From Xanthomarina gelatinilytica (GTDB lineage: Bacteria > Bacteroidota > Bacteroidia > Flavobacteriales > Flavobacteriaceae), in assembly GCF_000348685.1 (NCBI RefSeq), contig NZ_ANLA01000014.1:51251-115250 (forward strand): a stretch of 64,000 nucleotides of DNA. Reading direction: 5' to 3'. The position numbers and the translations under genes are program-made. This document shows, piece after piece, positions 15,776 through 25,290 of this stretch; the stretch's first letter is position 1; each line of letters opens with the position of its first letter. The notes below the pieces were generated by a model that was not told the origin of the DNA, searched no databases, and worked only from the letters and a program-made list of their open reading frames with translations.

Positions 15776-17008
15776 GTGACAAAAAAACTTTTAATCATTG
15801 GTTATGTATGGCCAGAACCCAACAGTTCTGCTGCAGGAAGTAGAATGCTACAACTTATAGAGCTCTTCCTATCGTATAATTATACCATTACTTTTGCGAG
15901 TCCTTGTGCCAAAAGCGACAAGGCTTTTAATCTGGAAACAATAGGCGTGAAGCAAGTTGCTATAGAGCTCAACAATGTTAGCTTTGATGTTTTTGTAAAA
16001 ACACTTGATCCACAAATAGTCTTGTTTGATAGATTTATGATGGAAGAACAATTTGGTTGGAGAGTGGCAGAGCAATGTCCTAATGCCATTAAAATACTAG
16101 ACACTGAAGACTTACATGGTCTTAGAAAAGGAAGACAAGTGGCTTTAAAGGCAGGAGAATCGTTCAATTTGAATCATTTATACAACGACACTTCAAAACG
16201 TGAAATTGCAAGTATTTACAGGTGCGATTTAAGTTTGATTATTTCTGAAGCAGAGATGGACCTTTTGAAAACAGATTTTAAAGTTCCAGAATCTTTGTTG
16301 CTATACGTGCCATTTTTACTTAACCTCCTTTCGACATCTAAAATTGAAAAGCTTCCTAATTTTCAAGAAAGACAGCATTTTATAACGATTGGGAACTTTC
16401 TTCATGAGCCTAATTTCAATGCTGTTTTATATTTAAAGGAAACCATTTGGCCTTTGATACGTAAACAGTTGCCTAAGGCAGAATTACATGTTTTTGGAGC
16501 TTATTCGTCTCAAAAAGTGACCAATTTGCATAATGAAACCCAAGGTTTTTTAATTAAAGGGTTTGCTGAAGATGTATCCAAAGTAATGGAAAAAGCAAAG
16601 GTGTGTTTGGCTCCCATTCGTTTTGGAGCAGGCTTAAAAGGAAAGCTGGTTGATGCCATGATGTCTGGAACACCATGTGTTGTCACATCAGTAGGAGCTG
16701 AAGGAATGTTTGGTTCTTTAAAACCCAATGGTTTTGTGGTGGATAACCCTAAAGATTTCTCCTATAAAAGTGTGAAATTATATCTGGATGAAAAGTTATG
16801 GTTTGAAAAACAACAAAACGGTTTTGAAGTTTTAAATAAACGTTTTCAAAAAGCGTCCTTTCAAAACAATATATTGGAAAGAATAGAAGGGATTAGCATG
16901 CAACTGGAAACGCATCGATTAGAAAATTTTACAGGACAAATGCTGCAACATCAATACCTGCAAAGCACAAAATATTTAAGCAAATGGATTGAAGAGAAAA
17001 ACAAATAG
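15776..17008 (+). CDS. Glycosyltransferase, GT4-like (GT-B fold)
   Basis: 410 residues from a GTG at 15776. I prefer it to an in-frame TTG at 15722 because the conserved KKLLIIGYVWPEPNSSAAG begins right there. The C-terminal half has the nucleotide-sugar-binding features: FITIGNFLHEPNFNAV, ELHVFGAYSSQKV, and the acidic-loop region APIRFGAGLKGKLVDAMMSG-T-P. It transfers a sugar from a nucleotide donor in the cytoplasm. Acceptor and pathway are not apparent, as no other glycan genes are near. Confidence 0.8.
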   Translation: MTKKLLIIGYVWPEPNSSAAGSRMLQLIELFLSYNYTITFASPCAKSDKAFNLETIGVKQVAIELNNVSFDVFVKTLDPQIVLFDRFMMEEQFGWRVAEQCPNAIKILDTEDLHGLRKGRQVALKAGESFNLNHLYNDTSKREIASIYRCDLSLIISEAEMDLLKTDFKVPESLLLYVPFLLNLLSTSKIEKLPNFQERQHFITIGNFLHEPNFNAVLYLKETIWPLIRKQLPKAELHVFGAYSSQKVTNLHNETQGFLIKGFAEDVSKVMEKAKVCLAPIRFGAGLKGKLVDAMMSGTPCVVTSVGAEGMFGSLKPNGFVVDNPKDFSYKSVKLYLDEKLWFEKQQNGFEVLNKRFQKASFQNNILERIEGISMQLETHRLENFTGQMLQHQYLQSTKYLSKWIEEKNK

Positions 17009-17015
17009 TAAGATG

Positions 17016-17573
17016 TTACTCTTTCCATTTAATGTTACAGCCAATACTTGGTTTTTGAGTATTGTTGTTGTTCTTGTTTTCTATTATGCAATTCAAGGCA
17101 TGGCGCACATCTGCTCCTGTAACGGGAATATTGTTTTCAGGTCTGGAATCGTCCAGTTGCCCTCTGTAAGTCAATTTTAAATCTTGGTCAAACACATAAA
17201 AATCGGGTGTGCAGGCAGCTTGATATGCTTTTGCCACTTGTTGGGATTTGTCATATAAATATGGAAAAATAAAACCTTGCTCCAAGGCATTTTGTTTCAT
17301 TTTGTCTGGTGCATCTTCTGGATAATTTTCAACATCGTTGCTGGAAATAGCAATAAAATTCACCCCTTTGCTTTTGTAATCTTTCGCCATTTGGCTTATT
17401 TCTTTATTCACGTGTTTTACAAAAGGGCAATGATTGCAAATAAACATGATAACCGTTGCCTTTAAACCTTTTAGTTTTTCTAAAGAATAATTTTTTTCCG
17501 AAACGGTATCCAATAAATTAAAAGTAGGTGCTTTTGTTCCTAAAGGAAGCATGTTTGAAGGTGTTCTAGCCAT
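17016..17573 (-). CDS. Thioredoxin-fold protein, AhpC/TSA-redoxin type
   Basis: 185 residues. A redoxin domain starts at about residue 12 (PTFNLLDTVSEKNYSLEKL) and holds a C-N-H-C motif in MFICNHCPFVKHVNKE, which resembles the thioredoxin CxxC site. VNFIAISSNDVENYPEDAPD and FYVFDQDLKLTYRG follow. No signal peptide is visible, so it is probably cytosolic. It likely reduces a peroxide or disulfide. The 3' end is 8 bp from the convergent glycosyltransferase. Confidence 0.85.
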   Translation of the reverse strand: MARTPSNMLPLGTKAPTFNLLDTVSEKNYSLEKLKGLKATVIMFICNHCPFVKHVNKEISQMAKDYKSKGVNFIAISSNDVENYPEDAPDKMKQNALEQGFIFPYLYDKSQQVAKAYQAACTPDFYVFDQDLKLTYRGQLDDSRPENNIPVTGADVRHALNCIIENKNNNNTQKPSIGCNIKWKE

Positions 17574-17725
17574 ATGTTGTAAATTTTATCTAAAAATATA
17601 AATTACAATTTTATAATCAATAATCCAAATGGAAAGGAATTACTTGGATATACTTATATTGCAACTTTATTTGTTTAAAATCAATATAATTTTCACTTAA
17701 AAAACTAACCAATCAAATTTTAAAA

Positions 17726-18061
17726 ATGAGTGATACCATTCAGTTTGAAGACTTTGCAAAAATAGATTTACGGGTTGGAACCATTATAGAGGTAGCCAAT
17801 TTCCCTGAAGCTAGGAAACCAGCTTATCAGTTAACCATAGATTTTGGTGAATTGGGAATAAAAAAAACCTCTGCACAAATAACAACACTTTATAAAAAAG
17901 AAGAGTTGCTGCAAAAACAAATCGTAGCCGTTGTAAATTTTCCAAAAAAACAAATTGCCACTTTTATGAGCGATTGTTTGGTTTTAGGAGCAGTAAATGG
18001 ACAAGATGTTGTTTTGTTGAACCCTGAAAATAAGGTGAAAAACGGCACACCAGTCTCATAA
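17726..18061 (+). CDS. tRNA-binding-domain protein, CsaA-like
   Basis: 111 residues, a single OB-fold tRNA-binding domain: FEDFAKIDLRVGTIIEVANF, then KTSAQITTLYKKEEL and VVNFPKKQIATFMSDCLVLG. This is the size of CsaA, a small dimeric protein-export chaperone in Bacillus, and of the isolated EMAPII-like domain. It may bind tRNA or protein. The next gene (symporter) starts 5 bp after its stop, so they form an operon. Confidence 0.88.
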   Translation: MSDTIQFEDFAKIDLRVGTIIEVANFPEARKPAYQLTIDFGELGIKKTSAQITTLYKKEELLQKQIVAVVNFPKKQIATFMSDCLVLGAVNGQDVVLLNPENKVKNGTPVS

Positions 18062-18065
18062 ATTC

Positions 18066-18980
18066 ATGTTGGAACTTGATAAGGTAAAAATTAATTTCGA
18101 TAATCAAAGCCTTTGGGTATTAAACATAGCCTTGGCAGTGATTATGTTTGGTGTAGCTTTGGGGATAAAACCAGGGGATTTTAAACGCTTGTTCAAACAG
18201 CCCAAACTGGTGTTGATTGGGGTGTTGCTACAATTTGTTTTATTGCCATTGATTACTTTTTTACTGGTTTTAATTATACAGCCGCAACCAAGCATAGCTT
18301 TGGGTATGATGATGGTTGCAGCTTGCCCTGGAGGTAATATTTCCAATTTTATGACGCATCTTGCCAATGGAAATACAGCACTATCGGTTAGTTTAACTGC
18401 GTTTGCCACTTTTATTGCTGTGTTTATGACGCCATTTAACTTTCAGTTTTATGGTTATTTGTATGAGCCAACCTCTTTACTGTTAAAAGAAGTTCAGTTA
18501 AATCCTTTGGAATTATTGGAGCTTGTGGTTGTTGTATTAGGAATCCCTTTGGTCTTGGGTATGTTGTTTCGGGCAAAAAACGAAAACTTGGCAATATTAA
18601 TTTCCAAACGTTTAAAACCATTATCTATTTTAGTGTTTGTGGTGATAGTTGTTATAGCTTTTAACAATAATATTGATGTATTCAATACCTATGCACATCA
18701 TGTAATTGGTATTGGAGTCCTGCATAATTTTTTGGCCATTTTACTTGGTTTTATGGTTGCAAGAGCCTTTAAGCTGTCATATCAAAATCAAAAAACATTG
18801 GCTATAGAAACTGGAATTCAAAATTCTGGATTGGGATTGCTGCTCATTTTTACTTTTTTCAATGGTTTGGGAGGAATGGCCATTATGGCTGCATTTTGGG
18901 GCATATGGCATATAGTTTCAGGCTTGGTTATCTCTTATTATTGGTCTTATAAAGAAAAGAAAATATTGGAAGTATCTTGA
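18066..18980 (+). CDS. Bile acid:sodium symporter family transporter
   Basis: 304 residues with about nine or ten membrane helices. Family marks are the conserved AACPGGNISNFMTHLANGN-T and the later ETGIQNSGLGLLLIFTF, both sodium/substrate-site crossover regions of SBF/BASS proteins. In bacteria such carriers move organic acids or precursors rather than bile acids; the substrate is unknown here. The stop overlaps the next gene's TTG start (CTTGA). Confidence 0.88.
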   Translation: MLELDKVKINFDNQSLWVLNIALAVIMFGVALGIKPGDFKRLFKQPKLVLIGVLLQFVLLPLITFLLVLIIQPQPSIALGMMMVAACPGGNISNFMTHLANGNTALSVSLTAFATFIAVFMTPFNFQFYGYLYEPTSLLLKEVQLNPLELLELVVVVLGIPLVLGMLFRAKNENLAILISKRLKPLSILVFVVIVVIAFNNNIDVFNTYAHHVIGIGVLHNFLAILLGFMVARAFKLSYQNQKTLAIETGIQNSGLGLLLIFTFFNGLGGMAIMAAFWGIWHIVSGLVISYYWSYKEKKILEVS

Positions 18981-20008
18981 AAAAACTTTGGTTACATATG
19001 GTTAGGGTTTACCTTAGCATGGGACTTTTTTTTTATTACAAAAAAATAAGTGTTGTTAAGGAAGAAGGTATTCCTAAAAACAAACCTATTTTGTTATTGT
19101 CCAACCACCAGAATGCTTTAATTGATGCTTTATTGATAGCTACCACTTCTGGAAGGTTTTCTTATTTTTTAACGCGAGCTAGTGTGTTTAAGAAAAAGTT
19201 GGTTTCAAAATTGCTATACAGTGTAAACATGTTACCAGTATATAGGGTTAGGGATGGTTGGAGTACCATAAGTAAAAACAATTACATATTTAAAACTTGT
19301 ACCCAGAAGCTTAAAAACAACGAAGCAGTTGCGCTTTTCCCTGAGGGGAATCATCATATAAACAGATCGGTTAGGCCCTTAAGCAAAGGGTTTACCCGAA
19401 TTATTTTTGAAACCTTGACCACATACCCGGAATTGGATTTGCAGTTGGTTCCTATTGGTTTAAATTACAAAGAAGGGACTACTTTTGGAGATAGCGTGGC
19501 CTTGTATTATGGCAAACCCATTCCAGCAAGAACCATGGTTTCTACATTTTCCAATCAAGAAATAGTAGCTTTAAGACACATTGTACAAGAAAAATTAAAG
19601 GGCTTAACCACACATATAGATGCAGAGGTTTACAAGCAAACCATTGAGAAATTAAACTTGTTGCAGGTTGATTTTTTAAATCCGATAGCAGTTAACAAAT
19701 GTATTGAATCACATTTCAAAGATTGTCAAAGTACAGCAAAAACCAATAACAACGTAATCAAGCAAATTTTTAGGGGTTTACTCGTTTTAAGTCTTTTTGT
19801 GCCTGTATTCATTTGGAGATATTATGTAAAGCCTAAAATAGTCGAGGTAGAGTTCATTGCTACATTTAGGTTTGCCATTGCCATAACCTTGGTGCCTATT
19901 TGGATGTTGCTTTGTGCTGTATTTATGGCATTTTATTTTGGGTTTGTCTATGCCTTGGTCTATTTTATAACTGTCTTGATTATAGCTTTGCTAAGTGTCA
20001 AATTGTAA
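18977..20008 (+). CDS. 1-acyl-glycerol-3-phosphate acyltransferase-like (PlsC domain)
   Basis: 343 residues from a TTG at 18977 that overlaps the previous stop by 4 bp; an ATG at 18998 is the alternative. The acyltransferase motif is SNHQNALIDALL (H-x5-D spacing), followed by FPEGNHH near residue 120. The C-terminus adds two or three membrane helices (LVLSLFVPVFIWRYY, ALVYFITVLIIALLS). It probably acylates a lysophosphatidate or a related glycerol lipid in the inner membrane. Confidence 0.85.
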   Translation: MKKLWLHMVRVYLSMGLFFYYKKISVVKEEGIPKNKPILLLSNHQNALIDALLIATTSGRFSYFLTRASVFKKKLVSKLLYSVNMLPVYRVRDGWSTISKNNYIFKTCTQKLKNNEAVALFPEGNHHINRSVRPLSKGFTRIIFETLTTYPELDLQLVPIGLNYKEGTTFGDSVALYYGKPIPARTMVSTFSNQEIVALRHIVQEKLKGLTTHIDAEVYKQTIEKLNLLQVDFLNPIAVNKCIESHFKDCQSTAKTNNNVIKQIFRGLLVLSLFVPVFIWRYYVKPKIVEVEFIATFRFAIAITLVPIWMLLCAVFMAFYFGFVYALVYFITVLIIALLSVKL

Positions 20009-20021
20009 TTTTTATGTATAA

Positions 20022-20050
20022 AAAAAGCCACTACGGAGTAATGGCTTTTT
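20022..20050. terminator. Bidirectional terminator
   Basis: AAAAAGCCA-c-TAC, loop GGA, GTA-a-TGGCTTTTT forms a stem with one mismatch and U runs on both strands, between the acyltransferase and the convergent PUR-domain gene. Confidence 0.85.
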
Positions 20051-20068
20051 AGGTATAAGTTTTGTTTT

Positions 20069-20452
20069 TTAAATGTCGTCAAAATCCACATCCGTAAATT
20101 TTTCAGTAGAAGAGCCATCCACAGACGTTTCCACTGTGTCTGTATCATATTCTTTTTTAAAGTCTTTTTGATGACGCTCACTGATGACTTCATCTCCTTT
20201 TTCGTTAATGATATAATCTGTCATTTCATTTAAAATACTGTTGAACTCTGTAAAATCTTCTTTGTATAGATAGATTTTATGTTTTTTATAATGAAACGAA
20301 CCATCATCGTTTGTAAACTTTTTACTTTCAGTAACAGTTAGGTAATAATCTCCAGCTTTAGTAGATCTAACATCAAAGAAATAAGTTCTTCTTCCAGCTC
20401 TTAATACTTTAGAAAAAATCTCTTCTTTCTCCATCATATCATTATTATTCAT
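20069..20452 (-). CDS. PUR family DNA/RNA-binding protein (DUF3276)
   Basis: 127 residues. The core is a PUR-alpha-like repeat: EEIFSKVLRAGRRTYFFDVR, then SKAG-type DYYLTVTESKKF and HKIYLYKEDFTEFNSILNEM. This Whirly-like fold binds single-stranded nucleic acid. The acidic C-terminal tail (ending DVDFDDI) is typical of the flavobacterial members. It is a single gene; its role in the cell is not known precisely. Confidence 0.9.
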   Translation of the reverse strand: MNNNDMMEKEEIFSKVLRAGRRTYFFDVRSTKAGDYYLTVTESKKFTNDDGSFHYKKHKIYLYKEDFTEFNSILNEMTDYIINEKGDEVISERHQKDFKKEYDTDTVETSVDGSSTEKFTDVDFDDI

Positions 20453-20597
20453 AATCGTATTGTTGTTTATAATAGTTTTCCAAAAATCTAAAAAAAAGAG
20501 TTACCAACCAACATTTTGTGTTATTTCTTTTCATTCAATTTACAACAAATGTTTAGAATTAAAACAACTTTTATTGTAACTAACTGTCCTTTAATAG

Positions 20598-22352
20598 TTA
20601 TTGATTGGTTTCGCTTAATTGCTTTAAGTATAGATTTTTGTAGTAACCATCAGTGTTTATTAAGCTTTCATGATTTCCAGATTGTACAATGTTACCATCG
20701 TCCAGGACAATAATTTGATCGGCATTTTTAACCGAAGAGACTCTGTGGCTCACAATAATGGTTGTTTTACCTTGAGCCAAATCTTGCAGGTGCTTTAATA
20801 TCTGTTCTTCGGTTTCTGTGTCTACAGCAGATAAAGAATCGTCAAACAATAAAATCTTTGGGTCTTTAATTATAGCTCTTGCAATTGAAATACGCTGTTT
20901 TTGACCTCCTGACAAGGTGATGCCCCTTTCTCCCAAAACGGTATCGTAGCCTTTGGAAAAGCCCATGATGTTATTGTGTACTTGTGCATATTTTGCAGCT
21001 TGAATAACTTCTTGGTCTGTAGCATCTTCTTTCCCAAATTTAATGTTGTTTTTTATGGTGTCAGAAAACAAAAAAGCATCTTGAGGTACATAACCAATGC
21101 TGTCCCTTAAACTGGTTAAATGAAGTTTGTCTATAGGTTTTTGATCTATGAGTAACTCGCCTTTATCAATATCATAAAGCCTTCCTATTAAATCTAAAAT
21201 GGTGGATTTTCCCGATCCTGTTTTACCAATAATGGCCAAGGTTTTACCGTGTTCTAGTTTAAAAGAAATGCCTTTCAGGGCTTCAATATTCGTATCGTTG
21301 TAGGTATAATGTACATTTTTAAACTCAATGTCACCAATAATGTTTGAAGGTTCTTGGGCTGTATTGGTAATTTCCGGTGTGATTTTTAAAAATTCATTGA
21401 TTCGCTTTTGGGAAGCTTCTGCTTGCTGGACAATAGAGGTTACCCAACCAACGGTTGCTACTGGCCAAGTAAGCATGTTTACATATATGATGAATTTTGT
21501 AATAACACCCAAGCTGATGTCACCATGAATATATTGAAGTCCACCCACATAAATTACAATCAGGTTGCTAATACCTATGAGTAAAATCATCATAGGGAAG
21601 AAGAAGGCGTTTACCTTTACAAGGTTTAATTGTTTTTGTTTGCTGGTTTCTGATAAATCATGGAAGTTTTTTGAGGTTATGGTTTCCAAACCATAGGCTT
21701 TAATGATGGAAATGCCACTAAAAGACTCCTGGGTTGAAGAGGATAAATGCGACAAATATTGTTGGACTATGGTACTTCTTTTATGTATTTCCTTACTTAA
21801 CTTATAAATAATAAAAGACAATATAGGTAAAGGAATAATGGTGTAAAGCGTTAATAAAGGCGCTTGTTTGTACATAAAACCTATGGATATGGCAAATAAG
21901 GTAATGGTGTTGATACTGTACATAATGGCAGGACCTACATACATGCGTACACGCCCAACATCTTCACTTATTCTGTTCATTAAATCTCCAGTACGATTGT
22001 TTTTATAGAATTTTAAAGGCAGCACTTGGTAATGCTTATAGATTTCATTTTTTAAATCGTATTCTATGTATCGCGACACATTTATTATGGTTTGCCTCAT
22101 AAAAAAGGTTAAAATACCAGTAATCAAGGCAGCTCCAATAATGTATACTATGTTTATTAATAGCTCTTTTTTAACAGTAGCAATATCTGAAACTTCACCT
22201 TGAAGGTATTCGTTAACCACATCAATGGAACTCCCAATAAGTTCTGGAGTGAACAAGAGAAAAATTTTAGAGACAATGGTTATTAGGATCCCAATAATTA
22301 TTTGCCATTTATACTTAAAAAAATACTTGTTAAGATGTTGTAGCTCTTTCAT
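20598..22352 (-). CDS. ABC exporter, fused membrane and ATPase domains (MsbA-like)
   Basis: 584 residues. Six membrane helices span about 15-300, then a nucleotide-binding domain: Walker A GKTGSGKST at 376-384, signature LSGGQKQRIS, Walker B KILLFDDSLSAVD and switch IIVSHRV. It works as a dimer in the inner membrane and exports a lipid, peptide or drug; the sequence does not decide which. It is a single gene divergent from leucine dehydrogenase. Confidence 0.92.
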   Translation of the reverse strand: MKELQHLNKYFFKYKWQIIIGILITIVSKIFLLFTPELIGSSIDVVNEYLQGEVSDIATVKKELLINIVYIIGAALITGILTFFMRQTIINVSRYIEYDLKNEIYKHYQVLPLKFYKNNRTGDLMNRISEDVGRVRMYVGPAIMYSINTITLFAISIGFMYKQAPLLTLYTIIPLPILSFIIYKLSKEIHKRSTIVQQYLSHLSSSTQESFSGISIIKAYGLETITSKNFHDLSETSKQKQLNLVKVNAFFFPMMILLIGISNLIVIYVGGLQYIHGDISLGVITKFIIYVNMLTWPVATVGWVTSIVQQAEASQKRINEFLKITPEITNTAQEPSNIIGDIEFKNVHYTYNDTNIEALKGISFKLEHGKTLAIIGKTGSGKSTILDLIGRLYDIDKGELLIDQKPIDKLHLTSLRDSIGYVPQDAFLFSDTIKNNIKFGKEDATDQEVIQAAKYAQVHNNIMGFSKGYDTVLGERGITLSGGQKQRISIARAIIKDPKILLFDDSLSAVDTETEEQILKHLQDLAQGKTTIIVSHRVSSVKNADQIIVLDDGNIVQSGNHESLINTDGYYKNLYLKQLSETNQ

Positions 22353-22407
22353 TTAACTTATGGAAACAGATAAAGTTTTTAACAATTTCGCTTTTTAGCA
22401 TTAATAA

Positions 22408-22439
22408 TTTGTGTAAACCTTAATAATGGACTAATTTTG
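22408..22439 (+). promoter_or_regulatory. Promoter of leucine dehydrogenase gene
   Basis: TTTG (22408-22411), 20 bp, then TAATTTTG (22432-22439): a full Bacteroidota promoter. It overlaps an in-frame start at 22437, which rules that start out and supports the ATG at 22497. Confidence 0.75.
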
Positions 22440-22496
22440 CACGTTGTTTTTAAAAAAAATCTAAAAACACAACCTATAACTTTAAAATATAAAAAA

Positions 22497-23600
22497 ATGG
22501 TTACAGACGTTATCAACGCAAACGAACTTCACAAAGCTGATCCGGTTTTCGGTCAACTTTCATTCGATAATCATGAACAAGTTGTGTTTTGCAACGACAA
22601 AGATACAGGATTAAAAGCAATAATTGGAATCCATAATACTGTTTTAGGTCCAGCACTTGGAGGAACCAGAATGTGGAATTACACCAATGAATGGGAAGCT
22701 TTAAATGATGTGCTTCGTCTTTCTAGAGGTATGACATATAAATCTGCCATAACCGGATTGAACCTTGGTGGTGGTAAAGCCGTTATCATAGGAGATGCAA
22801 AAACTCAAAAAACGCCAGAGTTAATGAAAAAATTTGGTGAGTTTGTTCATTCTCTAAGTGGAAGATATATTACTGCTGAAGATGTTGGAATGGAAACAGC
22901 AGATATGGATTTGGTAAGACAGGTAACTCCTTATGTAACAGGAATATCCGAAGAGTTGGGAGGAGCTGGAAATCCGTCTCCTATTACAGCCTATGGCGTT
23001 TTTATGGGAATGAAAGCTGCTGCTAAATTTAAATTTGGTTCAGATGTCTTGGAAGACAAAACGGTTTTTGTTCAAGGTATTGGGAATGTTGGGGAAGCCC
23101 TTGTAGAACATTTAGTGGACGAAGGAGCCAAAGTAACCATAGCAGACATCAACCAGGAACGTTTGGAAGCCATCAGAAAAAAATATGGTGTTACCATTTA
23201 TGGTGGAAGCGATTTATATTCAGAAGACATGGATATTTATGCGCCATGTGCTTTAGGAGCCACTATTAACGATGATACCATATACAAACTTAAAGCCAAA
23301 GTTATTGCTGGAGCAGCAAACAATCAGTTGGCTGTTGAAGAAAAACATGGTAAAATCCTTCAAGAAAGAGACATTGTATATGCACCAGACTTTTTAATTA
23401 ATGCTGGAGGTATCATAAATGTGTACGCAGAGTTGGAAGGTTACGATAGAAAGGAGATTATGCGTAAAACCGAAAATATATACAATACTACCTTGGAAAT
23501 ATTATCAAATGCTAAAACGCATAACATCACAACCAACCATGCAGCTTTAAACATAGCTCAAAATAGAATTGATACAAGAAAAAAAGAGAATAAGAGATAA
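22497..23600 (+). CDS. Leucine dehydrogenase (Glu/Leu/Phe/Val dehydrogenase)
   Basis: 367 residues. It oxidatively deaminates branched-chain amino acids with NAD. The dimerisation/catalytic domain holds LGPALGGTRMW and the catalytic lysine (about K94) in GLNLGGGKAVI. The NAD-binding Rossmann domain begins at KTVFVQGIGNVGEALVEHL. FLINAGGIINVYAELEG is a further family mark. Length fits leucine rather than glutamate dehydrogenases. A promoter at 22408-22439 fixes the start. Confidence 0.92.
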   Translation: MVTDVINANELHKADPVFGQLSFDNHEQVVFCNDKDTGLKAIIGIHNTVLGPALGGTRMWNYTNEWEALNDVLRLSRGMTYKSAITGLNLGGGKAVIIGDAKTQKTPELMKKFGEFVHSLSGRYITAEDVGMETADMDLVRQVTPYVTGISEELGGAGNPSPITAYGVFMGMKAAAKFKFGSDVLEDKTVFVQGIGNVGEALVEHLVDEGAKVTIADINQERLEAIRKKYGVTIYGGSDLYSEDMDIYAPCALGATINDDTIYKLKAKVIAGAANNQLAVEEKHGKILQERDIVYAPDFLINAGGIINVYAELEGYDRKEIMRKTENIYNTTLEILSNAKTHNITTNHAALNIAQNRIDTRKKENKR

Positions 23601-23627
23601 TTCTTTAAAATAATATTATTTTTGCCA

Positions 23628-23656
23628 GGCGAGAGTTACAAAACTTTCGCCTTTTT
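23628..23656 (+). terminator. Rho-independent terminator after leucine dehydrogenase
   Basis: GGCGAGAGTT pairs with AACTTTCGCC (one mismatch, loop ACAA) followed by TTTTT. Confidence 0.85.
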
Positions 23657-23729
23657 AATTGAAAGCAGATTGTTGTTTATATAAAACAGGAATTTCATAT
23701 AAAATTACACATTAAAGTTCTTTGTACAT

Positions 23730-24674
23730 ATGCTAAACAGAAGACATATTAGAATTAAAGTCATGCAAACTATCTATTCCTTTAAAGGAGGTGAAAGTGA
23801 TAGTTTTGATAAAGAGCAAAAGTTTTTGCTACACAGTTTAGATAATATTTACAACTTGTATTTATTATTGATTTCCTTACTAATAGAAATCCAAAAAAAA
23901 TCTGAAGATTACCTGGACAAAACCAGTAAAAAACACCTTGCTACCAAGGAAGAAAAAAATCCCAACAAAAAACTGGTAAACAACGAAGTGCTTTTAATGC
24001 TAAAAAACAATGTCTTACTTCAAGATGAATTGGAACAGAGAAAGATCTCCAATTGGGATTTGGATTCCGAATATGTGGATGTTATTTTCCGTGAAATATT
24101 GGCAAGCGATCTGTATGCTCAATACATGCAAACCAAAACCACCAGTTTTAAAGAGGATAGAGCTTTTGTGGTAGATATTTTTAGCGACATTATAGCTCCA
24201 AATGATAAATTATACGATTATCTGGAAGATAAGAACTTGACATGGATAGACGATCTTCCAGTGGTTAACACTGCCATTTTAAAACTTTTACGTAAAGTAA
24301 AACAAGACGCCTTGGCAACGTACTTTTTACCAAAACTCTATAAAGACCTGGACGATAAAGCTTATGCTATTGAACTGTTTAAAAAAACACTGTTAAACCA
24401 ATCCAAATTTTCTGAAGTCATCAAAGGCAAGACCCAAAATTGGGACTCAGAGCGCATTGCCAGTTTGGATACGGTTTTATTGAAAATGGCTATTTGCGAA
24501 ATCCAGAAATTCCCTTCTATTCCTGTAAAGGTAACCATAAACGAATATTTGGAAATCGCTAAAGAATACTCCACTCCAAAGAGCAGTATTTTTATAAATG
24601 GGATTTTGGATAAGTTGGTAAAAGAATATCAAGAAACCGATACCTTAAATAAAACAGGTAGAGGGTTGATGTAG
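23730..24674 (+). CDS. nusB: Transcription antitermination factor NusB, long form
   Basis: 314 residues, more than twice the E. coli protein. The conserved NusB fold is in the C-terminal half (NWDSERIASLDTVLLKMAI, FPSIPVKVTINEYLEIAKEY, SSIFINGILDKLV). The N-terminus begins with the NusB-like MLNRRHIRIKVMQTIYSF, and an extra helical insertion of about 150 residues lies between. Long NusB is usual in Bacteroidota. It assists rRNA transcription antitermination. DUF1573 and yajC follow. Confidence 0.9.
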   Translation: MLNRRHIRIKVMQTIYSFKGGESDSFDKEQKFLLHSLDNIYNLYLLLISLLIEIQKKSEDYLDKTSKKHLATKEEKNPNKKLVNNEVLLMLKNNVLLQDELEQRKISNWDLDSEYVDVIFREILASDLYAQYMQTKTTSFKEDRAFVVDIFSDIIAPNDKLYDYLEDKNLTWIDDLPVVNTAILKLLRKVKQDALATYFLPKLYKDLDDKAYAIELFKKTLLNQSKFSEVIKGKTQNWDSERIASLDTVLLKMAICEIQKFPSIPVKVTINEYLEIAKEYSTPKSSIFINGILDKLVKEYQETDTLNKTGRGLM

Positions 24675-24696
24675 TTAGAAATTATTATTACTTTTA
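24666..24696 (+). promoter_or_regulatory. Candidate promoter for the DUF1573-yajC unit
   Basis: TTG (24666-24668), 20 bp, TACTTTTA (24689-24696), one mismatch from TAnnTTTG. It lies at the 3' end of nusB, so the downstream pair can be expressed separately. Confidence 0.5.
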
Positions 24697-24728
24697 CAAA
24701 TTAAATTAAACAAAAAAAATAATTTATC

Positions 24729-25286
24729 ATGAAAAAAGCAATCTTAGGGTTATCAGCTCTTTGTTTCATAGCATTTTCATCTTGCAAAGAAGATGCTTCA
24801 AAAAAAATCAATGAAGAAAACGTTGCTGTAGCAGCAGAAAGAGATGCAAATTCTTCAAAATTTCCAGTAATTACATTTGATAAAACGGAACACGATTTTG
24901 GTGAAATTGAATCCAAACAAAACGTTGAAACTGTTTTCAATTATACAAATACTGGAGAAGCACCACTGGTAATAACAGATATTAAAAGTTCTTGTGGTTG
25001 TACAGTTCCTCAAGATTGGAGTAAAGAACCATTACAACCAGGGGAATCTGGTCATTTTACTGTAAAGTTTAATGGAACTGGAGCCAATAAAGTTTCTAAA
25101 ACAGTTACCATTACTGCCAATACAGAAGCAGGAAAAGAAACTGTAAAAATCACTGCTTTTGTTAAACCAGATCCTAATGCACCAGTAAAACCAGCTCAAG
25201 CAAAAGCACCAGTTGGAGCCATGGGAGCACCAGCTGCCGTAAAATCCAGTACACAACCAGGTCACGAAGGTCATAACCACGATTAA
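24729..25286 (+). CDS. DUF1573 lipoprotein, Ig-like fold
   Basis: 185 residues. A lipoprotein signal ends at about Cys19 (LCFIAFSSC). The DUF1573 domain covers about 45-140: FDKTEHDFGEIE, VETVFNYTNTGEAPLVITDI, then the conserved SSCGCTVPQDW. The C-terminus is proline/alanine-rich and ends in a histidine cluster (HEGHNHD) that could bind metal. It sits between nusB and yajC, a common flavobacterial order. Function unknown. Confidence 0.88.
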   Translation: MKKAILGLSALCFIAFSSCKEDASKKINEENVAVAAERDANSSKFPVITFDKTEHDFGEIESKQNVETVFNYTNTGEAPLVITDIKSSCGCTVPQDWSKEPLQPGESGHFTVKFNGTGANKVSKTVTITANTEAGKETVKITAFVKPDPNAPVKPAQAKAPVGAMGAPAAVKSSTQPGHEGHNHD

Positions 25287-25290
25287 TTAC

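Noticed and set aside
22437..22496. Upstream start of leucine dehydrogenase at 22437.
   Set aside because: It lies within the promoter -7 box (22432-22439) and adds residues not found in the family.
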